Below, one piece after another: positions 27,721 to 38,205 of a stretch of 64,000 nt of DNA. This DNA is from Bacteroidales bacterium (GTDB lineage: Bacteria; Bacteroidota; Bacteroidia; Bacteroidales; Bacteroidaceae): NCBI GenBank assembly GCA_004556745.1, contig SFFY01000011.1:8374-72373 (forward strand), given 5' to 3'. A model generated the notes under the pieces. That model was not told where the DNA came from. It saw only the letters and a program-made list of their open reading frames with translations, and did no database searches. The first letter of the stretch is position 1. Every line of letters begins with the position of its first letter. The translations under genes and the position numbers were made by a program.

Positions 27721-30354
27721 TTAGATAAACCAGCGGACGTAGTTGAAGTCCTGACGGTAAACCAAGTTCTTGTTCTTCGGATACATGCGGTAAGCCACCT
27801 TATAGCTGCCGGCGAGGTCGATGCTCGTGGTGAGGTGGAAGGTGTAAAGGTTGCCTTCGTGTTTCACCACGTCCATGGGGAATACCTCGTGGATCGTGTC
27901 CTTGCCGTCGATGCCCGTGGAGAGTACAACGAGGTCAATGCCGATGGCATCGTCGAGACCCTGCTCGTCAACTACGTGTGTCACGCTGAACTCCTTGCCG
28001 CTTACGAGCGAAGAGGTTTGAAGGTTCTCGCTGCGCTCGCTGCTTACCACGTTGATGCTGTCCCAACGTTCTGCAACGCTTTCCTTCCAGCTTGCAATCT
28101 CCTTGGCGATGCGGTTGTTGTCGGCCGAGAGGAGTTTGAAGCGGGCGGCTTCCTTGTTGTAGAAGCGATCGTAGTAGTCGTCGAGCTGACGTTTCATGGT
28201 GTACTGCGGAGCAATCTGTGCGATGGAGTTCTTCACCGTGCGTACCCAAGCGTCGCTGTAGCCGCTGCGGTTGCGTGCGTAGTAAAGCGGAATGATTTCC
28301 TGCTCGAGCATAGAGTAGATGGTCGAGGCATCGAGCTTGTCCTGATAGTCTTGGTTCTCGTAAGTGCGGCGGTCGGTCAAAGCCCAACCTGCACCCTCGC
28401 GGTAACCTTCGTACCACCAGCCATCGAGCACTGAGAGGTTTACAACGCCGTTCATGAGCGCTTTCTCGCCCGACGTACCAGAGGCTTCGAGGGGACGGGT
28501 CGGCGTGTTCATCCAAATATCTACACCCGAAACAAGGCGGCGTGCGAGCTGCATGTCGTAGTTATCGAGGAAGAGGATTTTACCGATGAACTCGGGACGC
28601 TGGGAAATCTCGTAAATCTTCTTAATCAAGCCCTGACCTGCGCCGTCGGCGGGGTGCGCCTTACCTGCGAAGAGGAACTGCACGGGGTAGTCGGGGTTGT
28701 TCACAATCTTGGCCAAGCGGTCGAGGTCGGAGAAGAGGAGGTGCGCACGCTTATAGGTAGCGAAGCGGCGGGCGAAACCGATGAGGAGCGCGTTGGGGTT
28801 AATCTTGTCGAGCAGACTTACTACGCGCGAGGGATCGCCTTGGTTTTTGAGCCAATTTTCACGGAAGCGGCCGCGAATGTATTCGATGAGCTTGTTCTTA
28901 AGCTTAACGCGCGTTTCCCATACCACCTGATCAGGCACTTCGTAGATCTTTTCCCAAATCTTCTCGTTGCTTTGGTCTTTGAGGAAGCTCTTATCGAAGT
29001 ATTTATTGTAAACGGCTTGCCATTCGCGGGCACACCATGTGGGGAAGTGTACGCCGTTGGTAACGTAGCCCACGTGGCTTTCTTCTTCGTGGGGATTGTA
29101 TTCCTTGAACCATTCGTCGTGGGTGCGGATAGCGTGGTTCTTACGGCCTTCGGGAGGCAGGTAGCCCGGCCAAATGCCCTTGAACATCTGTTGGCTCACG
29201 CGGCCGTGCAGCCAGCTCACGCCGTTGACTTCCTGGCAGGTCTTGCAGAGGAAGGTGGACATGCAGAACTTCTCGCCCTTGTCCTCGGGATTCGTGCGGC
29301 CTAGGCCCATGAAGTCGTCCCAAGAGATGCCGAGTTTTTCGGGCACAGAACCGAGATATTTGTGGAAGAGACCTTCATCGAAATAGTCGTGACCAGCAGG
29401 CACGGGCGTGTGTACGGTGTAGAGCGAAGAGGCACGCACGAGCTCGAGAGCTTCGTTGAACGTAAGGCCGCTCTGCACGAAGTCAACGAGACGCTGCACG
29501 TTGCAAAGGGCGGCGTGGCCCTCGTTGCAGTGGTAAACGTCCTTCTTGATGCCGAGCTTTTGCAGGGCGAGCATACCGCCGATACCGAGGAGATATTCCT
29601 GCTTGATGCGGTTTTCCCAGTCGCCGCCGTAGAGGGCGTGCGTAATTCGGCGATCGTATTCAGAGTTCAGTTCATTGTCGGTGTCGAGCAGGTAGAGGGG
29701 CACACGGCCTACGTTGGCACGCCAAAGGGCAGCATGAACCATGAAGTTGGGATAAGGCACGTCGACAATCACCTGGTTGCCGTCCTTGTCGAGCACGCGC
29801 TCAATGGGCAGGCGGTCGAAGTCCTGAGCCTCGTAGTTGGCAATCTGCTGGCCGTCCATAGAGAGCGACTGCGTGAAATAACCATAGCGGTAGAGGAAAC
29901 CTACGGCTACCATGTCCACATTGCTATCGGAGGCTTCCTTCAAATAGTCGCCGGCAAGAATGCCAAGGCCGCCCGAATAGATTTTAAGCACGTGGTTCAA
30001 ACCATATTCCATGCAGAAATAAGCCACAGAGGCACGCTCTGCGTTAGGCTTTTCAGTCATGTACTTGTGAAATTCATCGTAAACCCTGTCCATGCGGGCA
30101 AGGAGTTCCTTGTCCTTAGAGAGTTCTTTGAGACGGTCGTAGTCGATGCGGCGGAGCAGTTCGATGGGGTTTTTGTCCACCTTCTTCCAAAGTTCCTCGT
30201 CAAGAGAGCGGAACAGGGTGCGGGCATCTGCACTCCAAGACCACCACAGGTTGTGCGCCATCTCGTCCAGTTTTTTCAGAGCTTCGGGCAAGTGGCTTTT
30301 TACAGTCACGATTTTCCACGTGGGCTGATTCGCGTTACTTACTTTTACGTTCAT
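27721..30354 (-). CDS. glgP: Alpha-glucan (glycogen/maltodextrin) phosphorylase, GT35 short type
   Basis: 877 residues with an N-terminal DUF3417 segment, as in the Thermus-type phosphorylases. The PLP-lysine region is [22 protein letters not shown], and [25 protein letters not shown] is the conserved early stretch. It phosphorolyses alpha-1,4 glucans to glucose 1-phosphate. The gene follows the glycogen synthase gene by 56 bp on the same strand, so glycogen making and breaking enzymes are probably co-transcribed. Confidence 0.93.
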   Translation of the reverse strand: MNVKVSNANQPTWKIVTVKSHLPEALKKLDEMAHNLWWSWSADARTLFRSLDEELWKKVDKNPIELLRRIDYDRLKELSKDKELLARMDRVYDEFHKYMTEKPNAERASVAYFCMEYGLNHVLKIYSGGLGILAGDYLKEASDSNVDMVAVGFLYRYGYFTQSLSMDGQQIANYEAQDFDRLPIERVLDKDGNQVIVDVPYPNFMVHAALWRANVGRVPLYLLDTDNELNSEYDRRITHALYGGDWENRIKQEYLLGIGGMLALQKLGIKKDVYHCNEGHAALCNVQRLVDFVQSGLTFNEALELVRASSLYTVHTPVPAGHDYFDEGLFHKYLGSVPEKLGISWDDFMGLGRTNPEDKGEKFCMSTFLCKTCQEVNGVSWLHGRVSQQMFKGIWPGYLPPEGRKNHAIRTHDEWFKEYNPHEEESHVGYVTNGVHFPTWCAREWQAVYNKYFDKSFLKDQSNEKIWEKIYEVPDQVVWETRVKLKNKLIEYIRGRFRENWLKNQGDPSRVVSLLDKINPNALLIGFARRFATYKRAHLLFSDLDRLAKIVNNPDYPVQFLFAGKAHPADGAGQGLIKKIYEISQRPEFIGKILFLDNYDMQLARRLVSGVDIWMNTPTRPLEASGTSGEKALMNGVVNLSVLDGWWYEGYREGAGWALTDRRTYENQDYQDKLDASTIYSMLEQEIIPLYYARNRSGYSDAWVRTVKNSIAQIAPQYTMKRQLDDYYDRFYNKEAARFKLLSADNNRIAKEIASWKESVAERWDSINVVSSERSENLQTSSLVSGKEFSVTHVVDEQGLDDAIGIDLVVLSTGIDGKDTIHEVFPMDVVKHEGNLYTFHLTTSIDLAGSYKVAYRMYPKNKNLVYRQDFNYVRWFI

Positions 30355-30410
30355 TATTTTGATTGATTTGGTCCGATTAAATCGGAATTTTAATTATAAA
30401 ATGATTTCTA

Positions 30411-32069
30411 TTAGTGAGTTGCTTTTTTCAAGGCAAAAGCGTAGGCTTCGTAGTAATGCTTAATAAAATGCTTCCACTGCGCCTTGTCGGCAAGGGCGGC
30501 AGCCTTGCGGCGCATGGCATCGCGCTGCTTCTTGTCGGCATTGAGCACAGTAACGATGGCGGCGGCAACGCCGTCGGCCACGTCGAAATAATTATTATCC
30601 GTGCGATGCAGCACGGCTACGCCGTCGGTGAGCGTGCCTTCATGCCCGAGCACCCGATTGACCCACTGGCCGAAACCCGAGAGGTCAGTCGTGACGCAAG
30701 GCGTCTTGAACGCGCAGGCTTCGAGCGGCGTGTAGCCCCAAGGTTCGTAGTAGGAAGGATATACGGCGAGGTCGTTGGCCGAGAGCAGGTCGTAGTAAGG
30801 CAGGTCGAAGATGCCGTCGTTGCCTTCGAGGTAGCACGGCACGAGCACAGCCTTCACCTTGCTGCCCTTCTCGTTATTGAGACCGAGCGACTTCATGGTG
30901 CAGAGAATGCGGTCCTCGTTGAGATTGTAAAGGTCGTGGGTGATGATGGGCAGATCGAGCGGCTCGTTTGCCTGCTCCTTAGAGGCAAGGCGTTCCTGCA
31001 AGTCCTTGCGCGGACCGAAGAGCCAGCATGGCACTTCCATCAAGGCGATAACATTACCTTTATAGTCAGAGTCTTGCAATTTTCTTTCAAGACGCACCAA
31101 CGCTTCGAGATATACGTCGAAGCCTTTGCAACGGTAGTCGTTCCGTCCGCTTGTCGATACAATCAAAGTATCTTCTGCGAGCGTCTCGCCGGTAAGGGCG
31201 GACACAATATTAATAATACGCGTGCGCGCGAGGCGGCGTGTCTTCGTAAAGGCTGCGCCAACGGGCACGAAGTCATTTTCAAAACCATTCGGCAGCACCG
31301 TGTCGGCAGGCTTGTCGAGCAGTTGCTTGCACTCGCGGTCGGTGAACGTGCTTACGGTCGTGAAGCAATCTGCGCCATGCGCGCTGCACTTTTCGATGCT
31401 GTGCTTGGCCTCCATGTTCAACTCGCGGGCCATCTGGTCGCCGTTGTAACCGGAGAACCATTCGTATAGTTCCTTGTTGTTGCCAGCTATGGAGCGGCCG
31501 ATGCTTGTGGCGTGCGTGGTGAAAATGGTTGCCACTTCTGGGCAATGTTTTTTGAGGAAAAGCATGCCCAAGCCCGACATCCATTCGTGTGCCTGGTAAA
31601 TCACGCGGTCGGTCTTCTTAAGGCAGTGCTTCACAACCGCTTCGGCAAACAGCCCGGCGGCGTAAGAGAACATCGAAGCCTCGTCGTAGTCGCCATAAGC
31701 ATTCATTGAGTCAACGCCAAACGCATCCCAAGCCTCGGCGTAAATCTCATTTTTCTTATCGAAATAGGGATGAAAGTCCACGAGCACGGCAACGGGATTG
31801 CCAGGCACGAGCCAGCGGCCGATGCGACAGGCCACGCCTTCCTTCTCAGCAGCTTTGCGCCACTTAGAAAGGAGTTTGGCATCCTCTGCAAAAAGCGGAT
31901 TTGCCTTTTCCGGGGCCACGTCGGGACCAATAAATATAAGATTGTCGTGGAATTGTTCGCCAAGCGTCTTGGCACGGGAGGAGAGAACAGTATAAATGCC
32001 TCCCACTTTATTGCATACTTCCCAACTGGTTTCAAAAATAAAGTTGGGCGTCAAAGAAGCTGTTTCCAT
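30411..32069 (-). CDS. GT3-type glycogen synthase
   Basis: 552 residues from the ATG at 32069. ETSWEVCNKVGGIYTVLSSRA and the late EPWGYTPLEACAFKTPCVTTDLSGFG motif are those of GT3 glycogen synthases, the eukaryote-like UDP-glucose type found in Bacteroidetes, not of GT5 GlgA. It elongates alpha-1,4 glucan. A longer upstream frame was rejected because it has no similarity and passes through the -7 box. Confidence 0.93.
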   Translation of the reverse strand: METASLTPNFIFETSWEVCNKVGGIYTVLSSRAKTLGEQFHDNLIFIGPDVAPEKANPLFAEDAKLLSKWRKAAEKEGVACRIGRWLVPGNPVAVLVDFHPYFDKKNEIYAEAWDAFGVDSMNAYGDYDEASMFSYAAGLFAEAVVKHCLKKTDRVIYQAHEWMSGLGMLFLKKHCPEVATIFTTHATSIGRSIAGNNKELYEWFSGYNGDQMARELNMEAKHSIEKCSAHGADCFTTVSTFTDRECKQLLDKPADTVLPNGFENDFVPVGAAFTKTRRLARTRIINIVSALTGETLAEDTLIVSTSGRNDYRCKGFDVYLEALVRLERKLQDSDYKGNVIALMEVPCWLFGPRKDLQERLASKEQANEPLDLPIITHDLYNLNEDRILCTMKSLGLNNEKGSKVKAVLVPCYLEGNDGIFDLPYYDLLSANDLAVYPSYYEPWGYTPLEACAFKTPCVTTDLSGFGQWVNRVLGHEGTLTDGVAVLHRTDNNYFDVADGVAAAIVTVLNADKKQRDAMRRKAAALADKAQWKHFIKHYYEAYAFALKKATH

Positions 32070-32092
32070 TCTTATGCTTTGAAATTCGCGTG

Positions 32093-32100
32093 CAAAGATA
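32093..32100 (-). promoter_or_regulatory. Probable -7 box for the glycogen operon
   Basis: TATCTTTG on the minus strand, 24 bp before the glycogen synthase start. Confidence 0.45.
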
Positions 32101-32152
32101 ATTAAAAAAATTGGAATAAAGCCCTTTACATATATGAGAGGCGCGTTTTGCC

Positions 32153-32182
32153 TACAAAAAATAACGCGCAACCGCGCGTTTT
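32153..32182 (-). terminator. Terminator after the 32211 gene
   Basis: On the minus strand AACGCGC, loop GGTT, GCGCGTT then ATTTTTT. It lies about 30 bp beyond the stop. Confidence 0.65.
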
Positions 32183-32210
32183 GGAAAGTCAGTTTTACAA
32201 TTATTAGCGG

Positions 32211-32696
32211 TTATCGCTCTTCTTTCAATCTTTCCTCTGCTGCCAAAAAGGCCTTCTGCCAATCAGTGTTCAGGCAGAAAGGCGTGATTTCACCGCCGGC
32301 ATTGATGAAAGCCATTGTTGTCTCCGTGTCGGGGTCGTTAAAAAGCGGGTTGGCAACGGAAGTTTCCATGAAAAGAACGATGCGGGCGCGGCGCTTTGCC
32401 TCGCTTAGCCGTTTGGATTTGATGATTTCATCGAAAAAGAGCGTGAGATACTCTGAAAGGAAATAAGCCTGCGTGTCGAGGAATTGCGTCGTGACAGAAT
32501 CGGTTTGCTCGAATGCTTTAGATTTAAGGTAAATCAGAGCGGTGCGCTTGAACTGCGCAATCTGCGTCTGCGTGTAGGGGCTCGTGGGCGTATTAACTAT
32601 GCGCGTGGCATTGCCGAGCACCATATTGTAAATATCCTGCGCATTGGCAGTAAACGAGAGGAGAAATATAGCAAACAGAGAAATTATACGTACCAT
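32211..32696 (-). CDS. Secreted hypothetical protein (161 aa)
   Basis: Signal peptide MVRIISLFAIFLLSFTANAQ with a likely cut after NA. The mature protein is mostly helical (KRTALIYLKSKAFEQTDSVTTQFLDTQAYFLSEYL). I know similar Bacteroidales proteins only as hypotheticals. It follows ruvC by 7 bp and is probably in its operon. Confidence 0.75.
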   Translation of the reverse strand: MVRIISLFAIFLLSFTANAQDIYNMVLGNATRIVNTPTSPYTQTQIAQFKRTALIYLKSKAFEQTDSVTTQFLDTQAYFLSEYLTLFFDEIIKSKRLSEAKRRARIVLFMETSVANPLFNDPDTETTMAFINAGGEITPFCLNTDWQKAFLAAEERLKEER

Positions 32697-32703
32697 AATA
32701 ATA

Positions 32704-33318
32704 TTATTGATCAGAATTATTAACTACGCCCTTGCGCCCCGAACTCACGCGGTCGGCATTGGCGCGGGCGAAGGCCGCCCACGAGTGGGCCGATGCGCCT
32801 GCGGCAGGCTGCGGGCGGGAGGTTTGCAGATAGTGGCAATAGGCGGCAGCGAGGGCATCGGTGGCATCGAGGAAAGGCACGCTCTCTGCCGCGTCGAGGC
32901 GCAGCACCTTGCCGAGCATGGCTGCCACCTGCTCCTTTGAGGCCGCGCCGTTGCCCGTGATGGCCTGCTTGATTTTGAGCGGCGCGTATTCGTGGATTGG
33001 CACGTCGCGGCTGATAGCGGCTGCGATGGCTACGCCCTGCGCACGGCCGAGTTTGAGCATGCTCTGCACATTCTTGCCGAAGAAGGGAGCCTCGATGGAG
33101 AGTTCGTCGGGCAGGAACTCCTGCAAAAGTTTGGTGACCTGCTCGTAGATGCGCCCGAGTTTGAGGTAAACGTCCTTGCAGCGGCGCAGGTCGATGACAC
33201 CCATGGCCTTCACTTCCACGCGCCTGCCCTGAATGTGCAGCACGCCGTAGCCCAGCACGTTGGTGCCGGGGTCGATGCCGAGGATTACCTTGTCGAGGGG
33301 TGCTTGCGGTGTTTTCAT
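32704..33318 (-). CDS. ruvC: Holliday junction resolvase RuvC
   Basis: 204 residues from the ATG at 33318. The acidic active-site residues appear in GIDPGTNVLGYGV, SIEAPFFGKN and DATDALAAAYCH; the ITGNGAASKEQV stretch binds the junction. It cuts Holliday junctions together with RuvAB. The C terminus carries a short extra tail (PQPAAGASAHSWAAFARAN). The longer upstream frame was not used as it has no similarity. Confidence 0.95.
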   Translation of the reverse strand: MKTPQAPLDKVILGIDPGTNVLGYGVLHIQGRRVEVKAMGVIDLRRCKDVYLKLGRIYEQVTKLLQEFLPDELSIEAPFFGKNVQSMLKLGRAQGVAIAAAISRDVPIHEYAPLKIKQAITGNGAASKEQVAAMLGKVLRLDAAESVPFLDATDALAAAYCHYLQTSRPQPAAGASAHSWAAFARANADRVSSGRKGVVNNSDQ

Positions 33319-33378
33319 AGGCGGCGGGCGGCGCACTGAGGCCGGCGGTAGGGCGGGGCGCTCTAAGTTTCTGCGCAG

Positions 33379-33386
33379 CAAAATTA
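33379..33386 (-). promoter_or_regulatory. Probable -7 box for ruvC
   Basis: TAATTTTG on the minus strand, 61 bp before the ruvC start. Confidence 0.4.
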
Positions 33387-33449
33387 CGAAACAAGGCAAT
33401 ACGCCGCTGTTATTTTCTGTAAAATTTTCTTATATCAAGATTTAGTTTT

Positions 33450-33457
33450 ACATTTGC
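33450..33457 (+). promoter_or_regulatory. Probable -7 box for the DUF1573 gene
   Basis: TACATTTG, 48 bp before the start, fits TAnnTTTG. Confidence 0.45.
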
Positions 33458-33504
33458 ATTTCAAACTTTGCTTATAAGACAATATAAATAAACGCGATTT
33501 TATT

Positions 33505-33888
33505 ATGAAACGTCTTTTATTCGTTGTGTGCTGCATGGCGGCACTTATGCCGCTCACGGCACAGGCACAGGCCGTTATCAAATTTGACAAGACCAGCCAC
33601 GACTTCGGAAAGTTTAAGGAGTCTGCCCCGCAGACTTATTCCTTTGTGTTTACCAATACGGGCGACCAGCCGCTTATTATCCAGCAGGCCTTTGCCTCAT
33701 GCGGCTGCACCGTGCCCACGTTTTCCAAAGAACCCGTCCAGCCGGGCGAGAAGGGAAAGATTACCGTGACTTATAACGGTAAGGGAAAATTTCCCGGACA
33801 TTTCAAAAAGCCCGTGACGGTGCGCTCCAACGCTTCCAACCAAATGGTGCGCATTTATGTTGAGGGAGATATGGTTTCAGAGCAATAA
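33505..33888 (+). CDS. DUF1573 secreted protein
   Basis: 127 residues: a signal peptide (KRLLFVVCCMAALMPLTAQAQA) and one immunoglobulin-like DUF1573 domain, FDKTSHDFGKFKESAPQTY through ASCGCTVPTFSKEPVQPGE. Such proteins are periplasmic or surface proteins of unknown role, common in Bacteroidetes. manC starts 17 bp later. Confidence 0.9.
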   Translation: MKRLLFVVCCMAALMPLTAQAQAVIKFDKTSHDFGKFKESAPQTYSFVFTNTGDQPLIIQQAFASCGCTVPTFSKEPVQPGEKGKITVTYNGKGKFPGHFKKPVTVRSNASNQMVRIYVEGDMVSEQ

Positions 33889-33905
33889 ATTTTCTTCCCC
33901 CTGAT

Positions 33906-34961
33906 ATGAACTCGAACTACTACCTCGTAATTATGGCGGGCGGCGTAGGCAGCCGCTTCTGGCCCGTGAGCAGTGAGGAGCTGCCCAAACAGTTCCTCGA
34001 CATTCTCGGCACGGGGCGCACGCTTCTACAACTCACCGCCGACCGCTTTCGCGACATCATTCCGCAGGACAATATATATATTGTAACCTCTGCCAATTAC
34101 TGCTTAATTGTGAAAGAGCAACTGCCCGAGGTGCCCGCACAGAACATTCTCGCTGAGCCGTGCCGGAGAAACACAGCTCCGTGCATCTGCTACGTGAGTT
34201 GGAAGATAAAGAAACGCAACCCCAAGGCAAACATCGCCGTAGTGCCGAGCGACCACATGGTGACCGATGAGAAGAAATTCGCCGAAGCCATTACGCAATC
34301 TCTGGAATACGCCGCAGAAACCGATGCTATCGTGACCCTCGGTATTAAGCCCACGCGCCCAGAAACGGGCTACGGTTACATCAAGGCCGACCTTAGTTTT
34401 GCCTCTTCGCGCAAAAACAATATGTTTCGCGTAGATGCCTTTAAGGAAAAGCCAAACCGCGAGACGGCAGAGCTTTATCTAAAGCAAAGCAGCTATTTCT
34501 GGAACTCGGGCATCTTTATCTGGAACGTCAGCACGATTGTCAACGCCTTCCGCGTGTACCAGCCCGCCATGTCGCGCATCTTCGAAGATTTGCTTCCCGT
34601 CTACGACACGCCGCAGGAGCAGGAAATGATTGACAAACTCTTCCCCGAATGTGAGAATATCTCCGTGGACTATGCCATTATGGAGCACGCCGAGGAAATC
34701 TTCGTCTATCCCGCCAGTTTCGGCTGGAGCGACCTCGGCACGTGGGGCTCGCTGCGCGAGCAGGTGCAGAAGGACGCTTACGGCAATGCCTGCATCGGGC
34801 CTGACATCGACCTCTACGAAACTTACAACTGCATCGTCCATACCACTGGCGAGAAGAAAGTGGTTATCCAAGGCTTGGACGGCTATGTCGTGGCCGAGAA
34901 AGACGGAACTTTGCTTATTTGCAAACTCTCGGAAGAACAGCGCATTAAACTTTTCCATTAA
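33906..34961 (+). CDS. manC: Mannose-1-phosphate guanylyltransferase
   Basis: 351 residues. The pyrophosphorylase signature MAGGVGSRFWPVSSEELPKQF lies at the N terminus, with VVPSDHM and SYFWNSGIFIWN further on. It makes GDP-mannose for glycans such as fucosylated or mannose-containing surface polymers. It is the short form, without a C-terminal isomerase domain. Confidence 0.93.
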   Translation: MNSNYYLVIMAGGVGSRFWPVSSEELPKQFLDILGTGRTLLQLTADRFRDIIPQDNIYIVTSANYCLIVKEQLPEVPAQNILAEPCRRNTAPCICYVSWKIKKRNPKANIAVVPSDHMVTDEKKFAEAITQSLEYAAETDAIVTLGIKPTRPETGYGYIKADLSFASSRKNNMFRVDAFKEKPNRETAELYLKQSSYFWNSGIFIWNVSTIVNAFRVYQPAMSRIFEDLLPVYDTPQEQEMIDKLFPECENISVDYAIMEHAEEIFVYPASFGWSDLGTWGSLREQVQKDAYGNACIGPDIDLYETYNCIVHTTGEKKVVIQGLDGYVVAEKDGTLLICKLSEEQRIKLFH

Positions 34962-35004
34962 ATCGTTTATCTAATTTTCTCTCTCCCTACGCCTCACCGT
35001 TAAA

Positions 35005-36066
35005 ATGCACTCCGAAGCCCGTTTTTGGCAAAACGCGATAGAGCATTGGTATGCCGCGAACAAGCGCGAACTGCCTTGGCGCAGCATTGCCGACCCTTAT
35101 AAGATTTGGGTTTCGGAAATTATTTTGCAGCAAACGCAGGTGGTGCAGGGCAGGGCATACTATGAGCGTTTCGTAGCGCGCTTCCCCGACGTGGCCGCGC
35201 TTGCTGCCGCCGATGAGGCAGAGGTGCTGAAATTGTGGCAGGGACTGGGCTATTACAGCCGTGCCCGCAACATGCACCGCGCCGCCCGCCAAATCATGGA
35301 GCAATGGCAGGGACGCTTCCCGCAAACTTATGAAGACGTGCGCGGGCTGATTGGCGTGGGCGACTACACCGCCTCCGCCATTTGTGCATTTGCCTACAAC
35401 CTGCCTTGCGCCGCAGTGGACGGCAATGCCTACCGCGTGCTGTCGCGCAACTTCGGCATTGCCACGCCCATAGACACCACGGCGGGCAAGAAAGAGTTTG
35501 CCGCCCTCGCGCAGGCTTTGCTCGACAGGGACGCGCCGGGGCTTTACAACCAGGCCCTGATGGACTTCGGCGCAATGCAGTGCACGCCGCAGAGTCCACG
35601 TTGCACCGATTGCCCGCTTGCGGGCAGTTGCGCCGCTCTGGCGGAGGGCAGGGTGGGGGAACTACCGCGCAAGGCGAAAGGTGCGAAAGTGACCGACCGA
35701 TACCTATATTATATTGTGTGTCGTGCGGCAGAGCGCGTCTATATGCGCTGCCGCCCGAAAGGCGATATATGGCAGGGGCTTTACGAACCGCTCCTCATCG
35801 AGAGCGATGCCCCGCTATCGTTCACCGCCTTGCAGCAACGCCTCGCGCAGTTGCTGCCGCCCGCCACTGCGTTGCGCCCCGTGGCTGCCGGCATCACACA
35901 CCGGCTCACGCATCGGCGGCTTGTGGCCGATTGCTACGAAGCCCTGCTGCCCGAAGATGCAGAACCACAGATTGCCGGTTGCAGCCCGTACAGCCGCGAT
36001 GCGCTGGAAGCACTGCCCGTGCCGCGCCTCGTGGAAAAAATATTGCAAAAAGCATTAGAGAAATAA
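35005..36066 (+). CDS. mutY: A/G-specific adenine glycosylase
   Basis: 353 residues. The HhH region GYYSRARNMHRAA ... LIGVGDYTASAICAFAYN includes the catalytic Asp in VDGNAYRVLSR context, and the [4Fe-4S] loop reads CTPQSPRCTDCPLAGSC. The C-terminal part is NUDIX-like and recognises 8-oxoG. It removes A opposite 8-oxoG. It lies in a compact plus-strand run. Confidence 0.94.
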   Translation: MHSEARFWQNAIEHWYAANKRELPWRSIADPYKIWVSEIILQQTQVVQGRAYYERFVARFPDVAALAAADEAEVLKLWQGLGYYSRARNMHRAARQIMEQWQGRFPQTYEDVRGLIGVGDYTASAICAFAYNLPCAAVDGNAYRVLSRNFGIATPIDTTAGKKEFAALAQALLDRDAPGLYNQALMDFGAMQCTPQSPRCTDCPLAGSCAALAEGRVGELPRKAKGAKVTDRYLYYIVCRAAERVYMRCRPKGDIWQGLYEPLLIESDAPLSFTALQQRLAQLLPPATALRPVAAGITHRLTHRRLVADCYEALLPEDAEPQIAGCSPYSRDALEALPVPRLVEKILQKALEK

Positions 36067-36087
36067 TAGAAATAAAAAAACTTTCCC

Positions 36088-37506
36088 ATGTCAAGAAAGA
36101 GAAAGCCCCTTCCCATACTCACCGACATACTCATCACCGACGTCGCTGCCGAGGGCAAGGCCATTGCCAAGGTGGACAACCTCGTTATCTTCGTGCCATA
36201 CGTCGTGCCGGGCGATGTGGTGGATCTCCAAATCAAGCGCAAGAAGCACAGTTATGCAGAGGCTGAGGCCATTGCCCTGAAAAAGCCTTCCGAACTCCGC
36301 GCCAAGCCCTTCTGCAAGCACTTCGGCGTGTGCGGCGGTTGCAAATGGCAATGTCTGCCCTACGAAGAGCAACTCCGATTCAAGCAGAAGCAAGTTTGGG
36401 ATAACCTCACGCGCATCGGCAAGATAGAGTTGCCCGAAATGATGCCCATACTCGGCAGCAAGCACGTTGCCCGCTATCGCAACAAACTCGAATTCGGTTT
36501 TTCCAACAAAAAGTGGCTCACCTCGGAGCAGGTAGCCTCGGGCGTGCAGTTCGATTGTATGGACGCCGTTGGCTTTCATATTCCCGGCGCTTTCGATAAA
36601 ATTCTCGACATCGAAGAATGTCATTTGATGAATGATATAAACAACCGTCTGCGCAACGGCATCAGAGCATACGCCCTTGCGCACGGGCTGACGTTTTTCG
36701 ACCTCCGCCAGCAGACGGGTCTGCTGCGCAACATGATGATCCGCACCTCCGCCACGGGCGAAATCATGCTCCTCATGCAGTTCTGCATGCGCGGCGCGGA
36801 AGACGAGGCGCAGGCAAAAGCGCTCATGGAGCATCTGCACACTACCTTCCCTGAAGTGACCTCACTGCTGTATGTGAACAACACGAAGTGCAACGACACG
36901 ATTGGCGACCTCGATGTCCAGACCTACGCCGGCACGCCTTTTATCTACGAAACCATGGAAGGGCTGCGCTTCAAGGTGGGGCCGAAGAGTTTTTACCAGA
37001 CAAATACCGAGCAGGCCTATGAACTGTATAAGGTGGCGCGCAACTTTGCCGCCCTCACCGGCGACGAACTCGTCTACGACCTTTACACCGGCACGGGCAC
37101 CATTGCCAATTTCGTGGCGCGGCAGGCAAGGCAAGTCGTTGGTATAGAATATGTGCCCGAAGCCATAGAAGACGCGAAGGTGAACGCCGCTCTCAACGGC
37201 TTGGACAACACCCTTTTCTACGCCGGCGATATGAAAGACATTCTTACCACCGGCTTCATCGAGCGGCACGGCAAGCCCGACGTGATTATCACCGACCCGC
37301 CCCGCGCGGGAATGCACGCCGACGTGGTGAACGCCATTCTCTTCGCCGCCCCGCGCCGCATCGTCTACGTTTCGTGTAACCCCGCCACGCAGGCCCGCGA
37401 CCTCGCCTTGCTCGATGCCGACTATCGCGTCACGAAGGTGCAGCCCGTGGATATGTTCCCGCAGACCCACCACGTGGAAAACGTGGTATGTTTGGAAAGA
37501 AGATGA
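36088..37506 (+). CDS. rlmD: 23S rRNA (uracil-5)-methyltransferase, RumA/RlmD type
   Basis: 472 residues. An N-terminal TRAM domain (about 15-70), the Fe-S cysteines in CKHFGVCGGCKWQC, the SAM site DLYTGTGTIANFVA and the catalytic loop VSCNPATQARDLALL identify a RumA-class uracil C5 methyltransferase. Whether it modifies U1939, U747 or a tRNA is not certain. It overlaps the next gene by 19 bp. Confidence 0.9.
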   Translation: MSRKRKPLPILTDILITDVAAEGKAIAKVDNLVIFVPYVVPGDVVDLQIKRKKHSYAEAEAIALKKPSELRAKPFCKHFGVCGGCKWQCLPYEEQLRFKQKQVWDNLTRIGKIELPEMMPILGSKHVARYRNKLEFGFSNKKWLTSEQVASGVQFDCMDAVGFHIPGAFDKILDIEECHLMNDINNRLRNGIRAYALAHGLTFFDLRQQTGLLRNMMIRTSATGEIMLLMQFCMRGAEDEAQAKALMEHLHTTFPEVTSLLYVNNTKCNDTIGDLDVQTYAGTPFIYETMEGLRFKVGPKSFYQTNTEQAYELYKVARNFAALTGDELVYDLYTGTGTIANFVARQARQVVGIEYVPEAIEDAKVNAALNGLDNTLFYAGDMKDILTTGFIERHGKPDVIITDPPRAGMHADVVNAILFAAPRRIVYVSCNPATQARDLALLDADYRVTKVQPVDMFPQTHHVENVVCLERR

Positions 37507-38198
37507 TTGCTTCCGCCTATCTCGCCAAGCAGATGCAGGCCTTCCTCGATGAGCGCAACGCAGAGGGGCTTCTGGCATATTTGCAGCGCCTCAGCAATGC
37601 GGCGCGGCGCAGTGCCGATGCGCTTTTGGGCGAGAGGCTGCTCATAGACGTGGAGGAGGAGGCGTTTTGGCTGTTTTTCTCAGAAATGGTGCGGCGTGCG
37701 CCGAAAGCCTATCTCGGCACGTTTCTCAAAGCAGCCGCAGCGCGGTTGCCGAAAGGGCATCTGAATGCTGCTAATCCCCTGTTCCTGAAATTCGCAGCCG
37801 AAGATGCTACGCCCATCGACCGCACAAAGTGCCTTGATGCCCTTTTGCCTTTGCTCCAAGTGCCCGATGAGGCCGAGCGCGTGCTCGATGCCTTCTTCTG
37901 CAAAGAACAGAAAACCGCGCCCGGGCGTGCCCTCGCCCTGCTGAAAGTGCCGACCGATGCCTGCAACTATCTTCTTTTCAAAACCATGAAGCAGACCGAC
38001 GACCTCGTGCTGGTGCGCAAAGTGTGCCTGCGGCTCCTGCAGCGCGGCGGCAGCGCGTCGTTCAACCTTGCCGGTATACTCGCGGGCTATTTCGGCATCC
38101 AGTCGCTCCCCGCCGCCTTTTCTCTGAAAATAGAACCTTATCAATATTCGCACCTTGAAGAGTCGTATGGCAATTTCCTGAAATACCTGCGGCAATGA
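37488..38198 (+). CDS. Helical hypothetical protein (236 aa)
   Basis: Starts inside the end of rlmD (ATG 37488; another in-frame ATG at 37503 is possible). Rich in Ala and Leu, predicted all-helical ([29 protein letters not shown]), without signal peptide or known motif. It ends 7 bp before the large fusion gene, so the three genes are likely co-translated. It is unrecognised beyond being a Bacteroidales-type conserved protein. Confidence 0.75.
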   Translation: MFGKKMIASAYLAKQMQAFLDERNAEGLLAYLQRLSNAARRSADALLGERLLIDVEEEAFWLFFSEMVRRAPKAYLGTFLKAAAARLPKGHLNAANPLFLKFAAEDATPIDRTKCLDALLPLLQVPDEAERVLDAFFCKEQKTAPGRALALLKVPTDACNYLLFKTMKQTDDLVLVRKVCLRLLQRGGSASFNLAGILAGYFGIQSLPAAFSLKIEPYQYSHLEESYGNFLKYLRQ

Positions 38199-38205
38199 TA
38201 ACGCT